Assembly (NCBI GenBank): GCA_029008875.1
Contig: JAQXJP010000017.1
Coordinates: 1 to 64,000 of the forward strand
Reading direction: 5' to 3'
Source: Lachnospiraceae bacterium
Lineage (GTDB): Bacteria > Bacillota > Clostridia > Lachnospirales > Lachnospiraceae
Length of the DNA stretch: 64,000 nucleotides
Positions 36,229-44,663 of the stretch are shown piece by piece. Both the position numbers and the translations under genes were made by a program. Positions within the stretch are counted from its first letter, which is position 1. Each line of letters opens with the position of its first letter. The notes beneath the pieces were generated by a model. It worked only from the letters and a program-made list of their open reading frames with translations, did not search any database and had not been told where the DNA came from.

Positions 36229-37584
36229 ATGTCTGGAAAATCCACGAAAGATATGACGGTCGGCTCACCCATGAAGCTGATTATCGAATTTGCGGTACCC
36301 ATGCTTTTGGGTATGCTGTTTCAGCAAGTATACAGTTTAGTGGACACCATGATTGTGGGGCGGGCGCTGGGAGTGGAAGCTCTGGCGGCGGTCGGGTCAA
36401 CCGGAAGTATCAACTTTATGATTATCGGATTTTGCTTGGGTGTGTGCAGTGGATTTGCACTTCCGGTGGCCCAGAGATTCGGGGCCAAGGATTACGACGG
36501 ACTGCGCAAGTATGTGGGCAACTCGGCCATTCTTTCCGGTATTATCGCACTCATTATGACCGTAGCAACCGGATTATTGTGCAACCAGATTCTGGTATGG
36601 ATGAACACGCCGGATGACATTATCGGTTTGGCGTATGACTATATCTTTGTTATCTTTATGGGAATCCCGGCCACCATCCTGTACAATATGTTGTCCGGGT
36701 ATCTGCGCTCCCTGGGAGATTCCGTGACTCCGTTAATTTTTTTGATTTTTTCATCGGTTTTGAATATCGGAATGGATTTGCTGTTCATTCTGCAGTTCCA
36801 CATGGGTGTTACGGGAGCGGCTCTGGCAACTGTGATTGCCCAGGGAATCTCCGGGGTATTGTGCCTATTTGTGGTTGTGCGTAAATTTGATATTTTGCAT
36901 CTGAACAGGGAGGACTGGCGGATGGACGGGCACCATGTGGGCGTTCTGTTGGGCATGGGACTTCCCATGGGATTCCAGTATTCCATTACTGCAATCGGAA
37001 GCGTGATTCTGCAGACTGCCGTGAACGGGCTGGGATCCACTGCGGTTGCATCCATGACGGCGGCTTCCAAGATATCCATATTCATGTGTTGCCCCTTCGA
37101 TGCACTGGGGTCCACCATGGCTACTTACGGTGGACAGAATGTGGGGGCCGGCAAGCTGAACCGGCTGTCTAAGGGCATGTGGTCCGCGGGAATCCTGGGA
37201 ATCGTCTACTCCATTGTCATCCTGGGAGTGTTGCAGCTTTGGGGACAAAATTTGGTGTACCTGTTTGTGGATGCTTCGGAAGTGGTAGTTGTGGAGTATG
37301 CAAAGCAATTTTTGATTATCAATGCGGAATTTTACATTTTCCTCGTGTTTGTCAATGTGGTACGCTTCCTGATTCAGGGGATGGGCTACTCCGGATTTGC
37401 GGTATTTGCAGGGGTGTTTGAGATGATTGCCAGAACATTTGTGGGAATGGCCCTTGTCCCGATTTTCGGATTTACGGCGGCTTGTTATGCAAGCCCCTTT
37501 GCATGGGTGCTTGCGGATGCTTTTTTGTTTCCGGCCTACTATTTCGTGCTGCACCGCCTTCAAAAGAGGATGGCGGCACAGTAA
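36229..37584 (+). CDS. MATE family efflux transporter
   Basis: 451 aa from ATG 36229 (GGAGG at 36218-36222). Twelve membrane helices in two halves; N-terminal 'GSPMKLIIEFAVPMLLGMLF' and 'VDTMIVGRALGVEALAAVG' are typical of the NorM/DinF-like group. It exports drugs or metabolites with Na+ or H+ exchange. A long hairpin element lies directly after its stop. Confidence 0.92.
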   Translation: MSGKSTKDMTVGSPMKLIIEFAVPMLLGMLFQQVYSLVDTMIVGRALGVEALAAVGSTGSINFMIIGFCLGVCSGFALPVAQRFGAKDYDGLRKYVGNSAILSGIIALIMTVATGLLCNQILVWMNTPDDIIGLAYDYIFVIFMGIPATILYNMLSGYLRSLGDSVTPLIFLIFSSVLNIGMDLLFILQFHMGVTGAALATVIAQGISGVLCLFVVVRKFDILHLNREDWRMDGHHVGVLLGMGLPMGFQYSITAIGSVILQTAVNGLGSTAVASMTAASKISIFMCCPFDALGSTMATYGGQNVGAGKLNRLSKGMWSAGILGIVYSIVILGVLQLWGQNLVYLFVDASEVVVVEYAKQFLIINAEFYIFLVFVNVVRFLIQGMGYSGFAVFAGVFEMIARTFVGMALVPIFGFTAACYASPFAWVLADAFLFPAYYFVLHRLQKRMAAQ

Positions 37585-37593
37585 CTGATTTAT

Positions 37594-37689
37594 ACTTCCT
37601 ACCCGCTTCCGGAACGCTATGCGCCCACCTTTCTTGTGCACCCTTGCCGAAACTTCGGGCGCATAGCGTTCCGGAAGCGGGTGGGAAGT
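37594..37689. repeat. 33-bp inverted repeat with 30-nt loop
   Basis: Arms 37594-37626 and 37657-37689 are complementary over 33 bp with a single G-U pair; the arms include CGCTTCCGGAACG and TATGCGCCC. No T-run follows the right arm, so it does not look like a normal terminator. It lies between the MATE and aminotransferase genes and may be a small mobile or REP-like palindrome. Confidence 0.9.
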
Positions 37690-37753
37690 TTCATTGTTTA
37701 CAAGACAGTCAAAATGGGGTAAAGTGTTGCATAGTAAATTAGGAGGAATGCCT

Positions 37754-38815
37754 ATGCCAAAGTGGGAAGACAATATCCGCAAGGTTGTCCCGTATACGCC
37801 GGGAGAACAACCCAAAAAGGAAAAAATGATAAAATTAAATACCAACGAAAATCCATATCCTCCGGCACCGGGGGTAGCCCGTGCCCTCGCGGAATTTGAC
37901 ACGGAGAAGCTCCGCATGTATCCGGATCCGGCAGTGTCCGATCTGGTGGGAGCCATCGCGGATTTCTACGGGGTGGCGGAGGAGGAAGTGTTTGTGGGAG
38001 TCGGCTCCGACGATGTGTTGGCCATGATTTTCATGACCTTCTTCAATTCAGAGAAGCCGATTTTGTTTCCGGATATCACCTACTCCTTCTATGATGTGTG
38101 GGCGGACATGCTGCGGATTCCCTATGAGACCATTCCGCTGGATGAAAACTTCCGGATTTGTGCCGGGGGATACAAGCGAGAAAACGGAGGGGTTATCTTC
38201 CCAAATCCCAATGCACCCACCGGAGAATTACTTCCCCTGGAGACGGTGGAAGAGATTATTGCGGCCAACCGGGACGTAATCGTGGTGGTGGACGAAGCCT
38301 ATATTGATTTCGGCGGAGAGAGCGCACTGCCGCTGATCCGCAAGTACGACAATCTGCTGGTGGTACAGACCTTCTCCAAATCCCGCTCCATGGCGGGCTC
38401 CAGAATCGGGTATGCGTTCGGCAACCGGACGCTGATTAAATATTTGAACGATGTGAAGTATTCCTTCAACTCCTACACCATGGATCGCATCACCATCGCG
38501 CTGGGCGTGGAGGCCGTGAAGGATCGGACGTATTTTGAGGAAACGGTTGACAAGATTATCGTCACGAGAGAGTGGACGAAAAAGGAACTGGCCAAGCTGG
38601 GCTTCCGCTTCGGGGATTCCAAGAGCAACTTCCTGTTTGTCACACATCCCACACTTGACGTGGTGAAATTATTTGAGGATTTGAAGAGGGCGGACATCTA
38701 TGTGCGCCATTTCAACAAACCGGAACGCATCGTTCCCTATCTTCGCATCAGCATCGGCACGGATGATGAGATGCGTGAACTGATTGCTTATTTGAAAAAA
38801 TATATGGATTTATAG
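37754..38815 (+). CDS. hisC: Histidinol-phosphate aminotransferase-like PLP enzyme
   Basis: 353 aa from ATG 37754, 7 bp after AGGAGG; the ATG at 37748 is too close to that site. 'KLNTNENPYPPAPGV' is the HisC N-terminus, 'FPNPNAPTGELLP' and 'VVDEAYIDFGGESAL' are in the PLP site, 'FSKSRSMAGSRIGYA' has the Schiff-base lysine. It should convert imidazole-acetol phosphate to histidinol phosphate. No other his genes are nearby, so a role with another amino acid cannot be excluded. Confidence 0.88.
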   Translation: MPKWEDNIRKVVPYTPGEQPKKEKMIKLNTNENPYPPAPGVARALAEFDTEKLRMYPDPAVSDLVGAIADFYGVAEEEVFVGVGSDDVLAMIFMTFFNSEKPILFPDITYSFYDVWADMLRIPYETIPLDENFRICAGGYKRENGGVIFPNPNAPTGELLPLETVEEIIAANRDVIVVVDEAYIDFGGESALPLIRKYDNLLVVQTFSKSRSMAGSRIGYAFGNRTLIKYLNDVKYSFNSYTMDRITIALGVEAVKDRTYFEETVDKIIVTREWTKKELAKLGFRFGDSKSNFLFVTHPTLDVVKLFEDLKRADIYVRHFNKPERIVPYLRISIGTDDEMRELIAYLKKYMDL

Positions 38816-38828
38816 AAAGGGAATAATT

Positions 38829-39692
38829 ATGAAAGACTTTTTCTTCAATATTTTGCGAGGAATTGTGGTTGGATTGTCCAACGTAATCCCCGGTGTCAGC
38901 GGAGGAACCATGATGGTTTCCATGGGCATCTACGACAAGTTGATTCTTGTGCTCACCCATTTTATCAAGCGTTTTAAGGAGGCGGTGAAGCTTCTTGTCC
39001 CGATTTTGATCGGAATGATCCTGGCGATTGCCATCTTTGCAAAGGTGTTCTCCGAAGTGCTGTTTCCCAAGTTCCCGCTTCAGACCAATCTGTTTTTTAT
39101 AGGATTGATTCTGGGTGGACTTCCGGTGATCTTCCGCAAGGTGAAGGGGCGCAAAATTAAGCTCTCCTACATTCTGTCCTTTGCGGTGTTCTTCGTGCTT
39201 GTGGTTGCATCGGCGACACTGGGAGGTGGGGATTCCGCTACCACAGCGGTGAGCTTTAGCTTTTTGAATATGTTGAAATTGTTTGCAGTGGGAGTGATTT
39301 CCGCTGCCACCATGGTGATTCCCGGGGTCAGCGGCTCCATGATTATGATGGTTCTGGGATATTACAACGTCATCATTGACACCATCACGGCCTTCATCAA
39401 TGCATTGAAAGATATGAACGTTTCGGCAATGTTGGACACCTTCGTGGTGCTGGTGCCCTTCGGTCTCGGCGTGGCAATCGGAATTGTGCTGGTGGCCAAG
39501 CTGATTGAGTTTGTTCTGAAAAAGTATACCATGATTGCTTATTGGGCAATTATCGGCCTGATTGTGGCCTCACCCTTTGCTATCCTGATTCTCATGGATG
39601 TGGGTACCTTCGGTGTGGTTGAGATGGCAACCGGAATTGTGCTTCTGGCCGCAGGGTTCTTCATCTCATTAAAGCTTGGGGATAAGAATTAG
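38829..39692 (+). CDS. DUF368 membrane protein (PopT-type polyprenyl-phosphate translocase family)
   Basis: 287 aa, about eight to nine membrane helices. 'GLSNVIPGVSGGTMMVSMGI' near the start and 'ATMVIPGVSGSMIMMVLG' in the middle are the duplicated DUF368 motif. Some DUF368 members have been shown to recycle undecaprenyl phosphate across the membrane; assignment here is by family. It overlaps the convergent CPBP gene by 32 bp. Related lipid-carrier genes in the window are uppP and the PAP2 gene. Confidence 0.88.
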   Translation: MKDFFFNILRGIVVGLSNVIPGVSGGTMMVSMGIYDKLILVLTHFIKRFKEAVKLLVPILIGMILAIAIFAKVFSEVLFPKFPLQTNLFFIGLILGGLPVIFRKVKGRKIKLSYILSFAVFFVLVVASATLGGGDSATTAVSFSFLNMLKLFAVGVISAATMVIPGVSGSMIMMVLGYYNVIIDTITAFINALKDMNVSAMLDTFVVLVPFGLGVAIGIVLVAKLIEFVLKKYTMIAYWAIIGLIVASPFAILILMDVGTFGVVEMATGIVLLAAGFFISLKLGDKN

Positions 39693-40524
39693 CCTGTTTC
39701 TTGAGTTTGTCCCCCACATGGAACAGAACCATTCCAATGGGAAACAGAACCAGAATTCCCGTAAACATCAAAAGCGCGATGTAAATATCGCTTGTAAAAT
39801 TGAGAAACTCGGAGATTACAGTTCCCCACAGATTGAACAAAAAGTGGAAGAATATGGAATAATAGATGCTGCCTCCGCGCTCGCAGACATATCCCAGGAA
39901 AAGTCCCAGGAACGCGGCGTAGCATCCCTGTATCACATTGCCGTGGAACACACCGAACAGTACTGCCTGCAAGATGTTGGCGACCCAGAAGGACAACGCA
40001 AGGCGGGCAGTGCGGAGTGTGACACCGCGGAAAATCAACTCTTCACCGATCGGTGCCAAAATCACAGAATAGCAGAATAAGAACACCGTAAGTCTCTCGT
40101 CCATACCCGCGGACTCCATGAGATCCTCATATTGATCCATCCAGCTTGGAACTATCTCAGCCAAAACGGAAGTGATGATGGAGGAGATGAACTGTGTGCC
40201 CGGAATCAGAAGGGCAATCGCGGCAAACTGTACCGGGTGGAAAGTATTTTTCACATCCGGGAAAAACTCTCCGTCGCAGCGCAGATAATACCATAATCCG
40301 AAACCGCAAATCCCAATCAGGGAAAAGACCATCATGATTACGATGTTAAAATCCGTATCCATCCAGATCTCATACAGGTAATCATAGACATTCATACTCT
40401 TGGGGTGACCGGGAACCGCAAACAGGGCGGAAACTCCCATCATGAAGAAAACTGCTGTATATTCAATTACCGTTGCAATAATCACCGGGACAAAGCTCAG
40501 GAAAAAATAACCAACTTTACGCAT
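39661..40524 (-). CDS. CPBP family intramembrane metalloprotease
   Basis: 287 aa from ATG 40524 (TTGAGG 8 bp upstream). Six to eight membrane helices. The Abi/CPBP motifs are present: 'APIGEELIFRGVTLR' (E-E-x-x-x-R), 'VLFGVFHGNVIQG' and 'SIFFHFLFNLWG', supplying glutamates and histidines for zinc. The family includes bacteriocin-immunity and protein-processing enzymes. It ends inside the DUF368 gene on the other strand. Confidence 0.85.
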   Translation of the reverse strand: MRKVGYFFLSFVPVIIATVIEYTAVFFMMGVSALFAVPGHPKSMNVYDYLYEIWMDTDFNIVIMMVFSLIGICGFGLWYYLRCDGEFFPDVKNTFHPVQFAAIALLIPGTQFISSIITSVLAEIVPSWMDQYEDLMESAGMDERLTVFLFCYSVILAPIGEELIFRGVTLRTARLALSFWVANILQAVLFGVFHGNVIQGCYAAFLGLFLGYVCERGGSIYYSIFFHFLFNLWGTVISEFLNFTSDIYIALLMFTGILVLFPIGMVLFHVGDKLKKQANSYPQALMR

Positions 40525-40632
40525 AGGAAACCTCAATTCGTGAAAGTAATAATGGGGTGGGAATCAGAATCTTTTTTCGACACCGTATGAAAACCATTAT
40601 AGTGGGAAAGACTGGCAGGTGCAAGAAAATAG

Positions 40633-40661
40633 TTTACTTTACGACTTTAATATGTTAAAAT
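40633..40661 (+). promoter_or_regulatory. Promoter of the YerC-like gene
   Basis: TTTACT (40633-40638), 17-bp spacer, TAAAAT (40656-40661), 36 bp before the ATG. Confidence 0.6.
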
Positions 40662-40696
40662 AAAACTACTTTTGAGAGACGAAAGAGGATTAGAAG

Positions 40697-41002
40697 ATGA
40701 GCAAAAAATTAAAAACAGAGGCTGTGGACCATTTGTTTGAAGCAATTTTGTGCCTTGAGAATAAAGATGAATGTTATGCGTTTTTTGAGGATGTATGTAC
40801 GGTCAATGAACTGATGTCGCTATCACAGCGATTCGAGGTGGCCAAGATGCTCCGGGAGCAGAACACTTATCTGGACATTGCAGAGAAAACCGGTGCATCC
40901 ACTGCAACCATCAGCCGTGTGAACCGTTCCCTAAATTACGGAAATGACGGCTATGACATGGTATTCGGAAGAATGGGTTTGGACGACAAAAAAGAGCTGT
41001 AA
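40697..41002 (+). CDS. YerC/YecD-family TrpR-like regulator
   Basis: 101 aa. 'FFEDVCTVNELMSLSQRFEVAKML' and the helix-turn-helix 'TYLDIAEKTGASTATISRV' match the TrpR-related YerC family. A DNA-binding repressor is implied; targets are unknown. Its stop codon lies inside a perfect palindromic terminator that also contains the stop codon of the convergent DUF1836 gene. Confidence 0.88.
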   Translation: MSKKLKTEAVDHLFEAILCLENKDECYAFFEDVCTVNELMSLSQRFEVAKMLREQNTYLDIAEKTGASTATISRVNRSLNYGNDGYDMVFGRMGLDDKKEL

Positions 41003-41018
41003 TTTACAGCTCTTTTTT
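40988..41018. terminator. Palindromic terminator holding two stop codons
   Basis: Perfect 15-bp arms (40988-41002 and 41004-41018) around one base: A6-GAGCTGTAA and TTACAGCTC-T6. The TAA of the YerC-like gene ends at 41002 and the TAA of the DUF1836 gene occupies 41006-41004. Confidence 0.95.
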
Positions 41019-41648
41019 TTGCTCTTTGGTGCTTTTTCCGGTGATGCCCTTGGCGTTTAGATCATCAATCATGCGCTCAATGATCATTTTCTTCACATAG
41101 ACATCGTAGCTGAGCTGGCAGATAAAACTGAAGGAATGGAGAAGCTGCTGATCCTCCTCCGGGAAATCGGAAAAGGTGGCATTGGCAATGTTATACTTTT
41201 TGCCAAGATCCTTCAGGAGTTTCTGGGATTCCGCCTGCTCCAGCGAGAACACTTCATTGTACACATCCTGCATATTAGGACCATCGGTGTTGCCGAAATA
41301 GCGGTCGGTGATGGGATTCAGGATGGACTGGATATCGCTGATGCTCAAAATGTTCTTGAAATAGTAGATAAAAATCAAGGTCAGCACATGTTCCTTGGAG
41401 TACTTCTTCTTCTCCGGGGGCGGAATCAAATTGTTCTTGGCGTAGTTGTTGATCATGGTCTTGGTCAACAGCTTGTCATCCTCGTGGCGCTTGCAGGCTT
41501 CCAACTGCTCGTCCATAAAGGTGGTAATCTGATCCATATACAGATCGATATTGGGAATATCCTGGGGTCTGACATAATCGATGGATTTTAAATCCCCCAG
41601 GAGAGTCTCAAGAAATTTTTTGACGGTTTCATCATATACTAGTGACAT
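41004..41648 (-). CDS. DUF1836 domain protein, MerR-like regulator
   Basis: 214 aa. 'LTKTMINNYAKNNLIPPPEKKKYSKEHV' region resembles a MerR-type winged helix in the DUF1836 family, followed by helices ('FIYYFKNILSISDIQSIL'). These Firmicute proteins are presumed regulators with no known target. A near-palindrome sits in its own promoter spacer, suggesting autoregulation. Divergent to pcrA. GGAGAT precedes the ATG at 41648. Confidence 0.85.
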   Translation of the reverse strand: MSLVYDETVKKFLETLLGDLKSIDYVRPQDIPNIDLYMDQITTFMDEQLEACKRHEDDKLLTKTMINNYAKNNLIPPPEKKKYSKEHVLTLIFIYYFKNILSISDIQSILNPITDRYFGNTDGPNMQDVYNEVFSLEQAESQKLLKDLGKKYNIANATFSDFPEEDQQLLHSFSFICQLSYDVYVKKMIIERMIDDLNAKGITGKSTKEQKKEL

Positions 41649-41672
41649 GTCGACATCTCCTTTATTAAATCT

Positions 41673-41701
41673 ATTATATAGTATTGAATACTAGATGACA
41701 A
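41673..41701 (-). promoter_or_regulatory. DUF1836 promoter with palindromic operator in the spacer
   Basis: Minus strand: TTGTCA (41701-41696), 17-bp spacer, TATAAT (41678-41673). The 15-bp palindrome TAGTATTGAATACTA (41679-41693, one central base) fills the spacer, a classic place for a MerR-like or repressor operator. Confidence 0.7.
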
Positions 41702-41815
41702 GAATTTTTCAAATTCAAAAAATCGAACATATGAGCGTGCTTTTTGCTATATAGTATGATATAATATCCCCAAGCAAACCGGCAGACCTGCCGAATTTTT
41801 TTACCGGAGAATATT

Positions 41816-44128
41816 ATGGATTTATTATCAGCATTGAATGAGCCGCAGAGACAGGCGGTGGTACATACAGAGGGACCCTTATTGATATTGGCGGGGGCCG
41901 GTTCGGGCAAGACCCGTGTGCTGACCCACAGAACCGCATACTTGATCCAAGAGTGTGGGGTAAGTCCCTACAATATTCTGGCAATCACCTTCACCAACAA
42001 GGCGGCGGGGGAGATGCGGGAGCGTATCGACAATATGGTGGGATTCGGCTCGGAGAGCATCTGGGTGTCCACCTTCCACTCCACTTGTGTGCGCATCCTG
42101 CGCAGATACATCGATCGCCTGGGCTACTCCAACAGTTTTACCATCTACGATGCGGATGACCAGAAGACACTCATGAAGGAAATCTGCAAGGACATGGAGA
42201 TTGATACCAAGATTCATAAGGAGAAGATGTTCTTAAGCGTCATCTCCGCCGCCAAGGATGAGCTGATCGATCCCATCACCTTTGCCACAAGGGCAGTGGG
42301 GGACTATGCCAAGCGCAAGCAGGCGGAAGTGTATCAGGAATATCAACGCAGACTTCAGATGAACAACGCCCTGGATTTTGACGATCTGATTTTTAAGACC
42401 GTGGAACTTTTCAAACTGGATAAGGAAGTGCTGGCGGGCTATCAGGATCGCTTCCGCTACATCATGGTGGATGAGTATCAGGACACCAACACGGCGCAAT
42501 TTGAATTGATCCGCCTTCTGGCAACGAAGTACAAGAATCTGTGCGTGGTGGGCGACGACGACCAGTCCATCTACAAGTTCCGTGGAGCCAACATCTACAA
42601 TATCCTGAACTTTGAAAAGGTGTTTGCGGATGCCATGGTCATCAAGCTGGAGCAGAATTATCGCTCCACCCAGAATATTCTGGACGCGGCCAACAGTGTC
42701 ATCGCCAACAACGTGGGGCGCAAGGAGAAGCGCCTCTGGACGGATAACGGGGAGGGGGAGAAGCTTCGCTTCGAGCAGTTGGACAATGGTTATGAGGAGG
42801 CGGATTACGTGGCCCGGGATATTGCCGGAAAAGTGCGAAGGGGCGAATACGAGTACAAGGATTGTGCCATTCTCTACCGCACCAATGCCCAATCCCGCCT
42901 GTTTGAAGAGCGCTTTATCCAATCCAACATCCCCTACAAGATCATCGGCGGCACCAACTTCTATGCCCGCAAGGAGATCAAGGATTTGTTGGCATATCTC
43001 AAGACCATCAACAATGGGCAGGACGATTTGGCGGTGAAGCGAATCATCAATGTCCCCAAACGGGGAATCGGCGCAACCACCATAACCAAGGTGTCGGATT
43101 ATGCCTACGAGAATGGGATTGATTTCTACAATGCGCTCTGCCTGGCGGGGGAGGTGCTGGGCAAGGCTGCAGCCAAGATCAAGCCCTTTACCGACATGAT
43201 TGATTCCCTGCGGGAGAAGGCGCAGGTTGTCTCCGTGGCGGAACTGTTGGAAGAGATTATCGACGTGACGGGATACGTGCGCGAGCTTCAGGCGGAGGAT
43301 ACGGATGAGGCCCAGGCCCGCATCGAGAATATCGATGAATTGATTTCCAAGGCGGTTGCCTACAGCGAGACTGCCCAGGAACCGTCCCTGGGAGGCTTTT
43401 TGGAGGAGGTGGCTCTGGTGGCGGAGATTGACGGTCTGGATGATGCTGCGGATTATGTGGTCATGATGACTATGCACAGTGCCAAGGGCCTGGAATTCCC
43501 CAATGTGTACCTTGCGGGGATGGAGGATGGCCTGTTCCCAAGCTATATGTCCATCGTGGCGGACGACTCCACGGAACTGGAGGAGGAACGCCGCCTGGCA
43601 TACGTGGGTATCACCCGTGCCAAGGAGCATCTGACCATCACCAGCGCCAGAATGCGCATGGTGAGAGGGGAGACCCAGTTCAACAAGGTGTCGCGCTTTG
43701 TGAAGGAGATACCATCCGACCTGTTGAGCGGAACCATTTTTGAACCCAGAGGAAGGGACGTGGGGGAGGATGAGACGGATGTATTTCAGACCGCCAGGAA
43801 GAACTTCCGCACGCTGTCCACAAGCTACGGCACTTCCACACCGGGGGCTTACGCACCGGAGGAGGAGTACCGCACCGGTTTTGCTCCCAAGAGGGAGAAG
43901 CCGCCGGTTTACACACCGGTGAGTAATCAGCAATCCTTCGCCTCTGCAAGCACGGCGGGAACCAGCTTGGCATATAAGGTGGGCGACCGCGTGCGCCACA
44001 TCAAGTTCGGCGACGGGGAGGTTATGGCGATTGTTGCAGGGGGCAGGGATTATGAGGTCACCGTGGATTTCGACAAAGCGGGAACCAAAAAAATGTTTGC
44101 TTCCTTTGCCAAATTAAAGAAAATATAA
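41816..44128 (+). CDS. pcrA: UvrD/PcrA-type DNA helicase
   Basis: 770 aa. All SF1A motifs: Walker A 'LAGAGSGKTRVLTHR', Ia 'AITFTNKAAGEMR', II 'MVDEYQDTN', III 'VVGDDDQSIYKFRGA', IV 'LEQNYRST', V 'MTMHSAKGLEFPNVYLAG' and VI 'RRLAYVGITRAKEHL'. C-terminal 'VGDRVRHIKFGDGEVMAI' is the PcrA RNA-polymerase-interaction module. Works in repair and replication. Promoter region (168 bp) is shared with the DUF1836 gene. Confidence 0.95.
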   Translation: MDLLSALNEPQRQAVVHTEGPLLILAGAGSGKTRVLTHRTAYLIQECGVSPYNILAITFTNKAAGEMRERIDNMVGFGSESIWVSTFHSTCVRILRRYIDRLGYSNSFTIYDADDQKTLMKEICKDMEIDTKIHKEKMFLSVISAAKDELIDPITFATRAVGDYAKRKQAEVYQEYQRRLQMNNALDFDDLIFKTVELFKLDKEVLAGYQDRFRYIMVDEYQDTNTAQFELIRLLATKYKNLCVVGDDDQSIYKFRGANIYNILNFEKVFADAMVIKLEQNYRSTQNILDAANSVIANNVGRKEKRLWTDNGEGEKLRFEQLDNGYEEADYVARDIAGKVRRGEYEYKDCAILYRTNAQSRLFEERFIQSNIPYKIIGGTNFYARKEIKDLLAYLKTINNGQDDLAVKRIINVPKRGIGATTITKVSDYAYENGIDFYNALCLAGEVLGKAAAKIKPFTDMIDSLREKAQVVSVAELLEEIIDVTGYVRELQAEDTDEAQARIENIDELISKAVAYSETAQEPSLGGFLEEVALVAEIDGLDDAADYVVMMTMHSAKGLEFPNVYLAGMEDGLFPSYMSIVADDSTELEEERRLAYVGITRAKEHLTITSARMRMVRGETQFNKVSRFVKEIPSDLLSGTIFEPRGRDVGEDETDVFQTARKNFRTLSTSYGTSTPGAYAPEEEYRTGFAPKREKPPVYTPVSNQQSFASASTAGTSLAYKVGDRVRHIKFGDGEVMAIVAGGRDYEVTVDFDKAGTKKMFASFAKLKKI

Positions 44129-44231
44129 ATTATTGAAATTTATAATTTTTCATAGGAAAAAAGGGAAAGATATGTTATAATCGAATCAATAAATCAGAAC
44201 GTGACAATTTTGTTGGGAAGGAGCATATATC

Positions 44232-44540
44232 ATGAACAAGATTGAAGAGTTAATCAATAACAATGAGAAACTGAACAGCCTTATGAGCAATGCCAAGGTT
44301 ATGGAACTACTCAAGAAGGAAGAGCCAAAGAAAAAGACCAGCAAGGCAGTGATTATTTTTGCAGTCATCGGTGTTATCGTGGCGGTTGCTGCAGCAGCTT
44401 ACGGAATTTACCGATTCTTGACTCCGGATTATCTGGATGATTTTGAGGACGATTTCGACGACGAGTTTGAAGATGATTTCTTTGAGGACGACGAGATCGA
44501 AGCTCCGGCTTCCAAGAAGGAAGAGGCTGACGAAGAGTAA
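44232..44540 (+). CDS. Small single-pass membrane protein with acidic tail
   Basis: 102 aa. A basic, helical cytoplasmic N-terminus (to about residue 38), one TM near 39-63 ('AVIIFAVIGVIVAVAAAAYG'), then an extremely acidic tail ('LDDFEDDFDDEFEDDFFEDD'). Similar short proteins are common in Lachnospiraceae but I cannot name a function. TATAAT near 44173 and AAGGAG at 44218 support expression; a terminator follows. Confidence 0.8.
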   Translation: MNKIEELINNNEKLNSLMSNAKVMELLKKEEPKKKTSKAVIIFAVIGVIVAVAAAAYGIYRFLTPDYLDDFEDDFDDEFEDDFFEDDEIEAPASKKEEADEE

Positions 44541-44566
44541 TTTAGAGGACAATTCAGTCAATTTTT

Positions 44567-44594
44567 AGGGGACTTTGCGAAGTCCCCTTTTTTA
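44567..44594 (+). terminator. Terminator after the acidic membrane protein
   Basis: AGGGGACTT (44567-44575), loop TGCG, AAGTCCCCT (44580-44588), then a T-run. Confidence 0.95.
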
Positions 44595-44610
44595 GTTTGT
44601 GGCAAGAGAT

Positions 44611-44646
44611 GCCGAAGGGCGATGGCCGTGACAAAAGGAACGTCCC
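44611..44646. repeat. Dispersed element, copy A
   Basis: Contains GCCGAAGGGCGATGGCCGTG followed by ACAAAAGGAACGTCCCC. Copies B (62566-62603, reverse) and C (63705-63743) share GCCAAAGGGCGCTGGCCGTG and the GGACCGTCCC end. It lies immediately before the methyltransferase gene. Confidence 0.75.
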
Positions 44647-44663
44647 CAAGAATGGAGAGAAGA

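Noticed and set aside
42233-43999. 588-codon open frame antisense to pcrA
   Set aside because: Shadow of a clearly conserved helicase gene; no motifs of its own.
44622-44663. Early start of the RlmCD-type methyltransferase
   Set aside because: The extra 14 codons translate dispersed element A; ATG 44664 has the better ribosome site.
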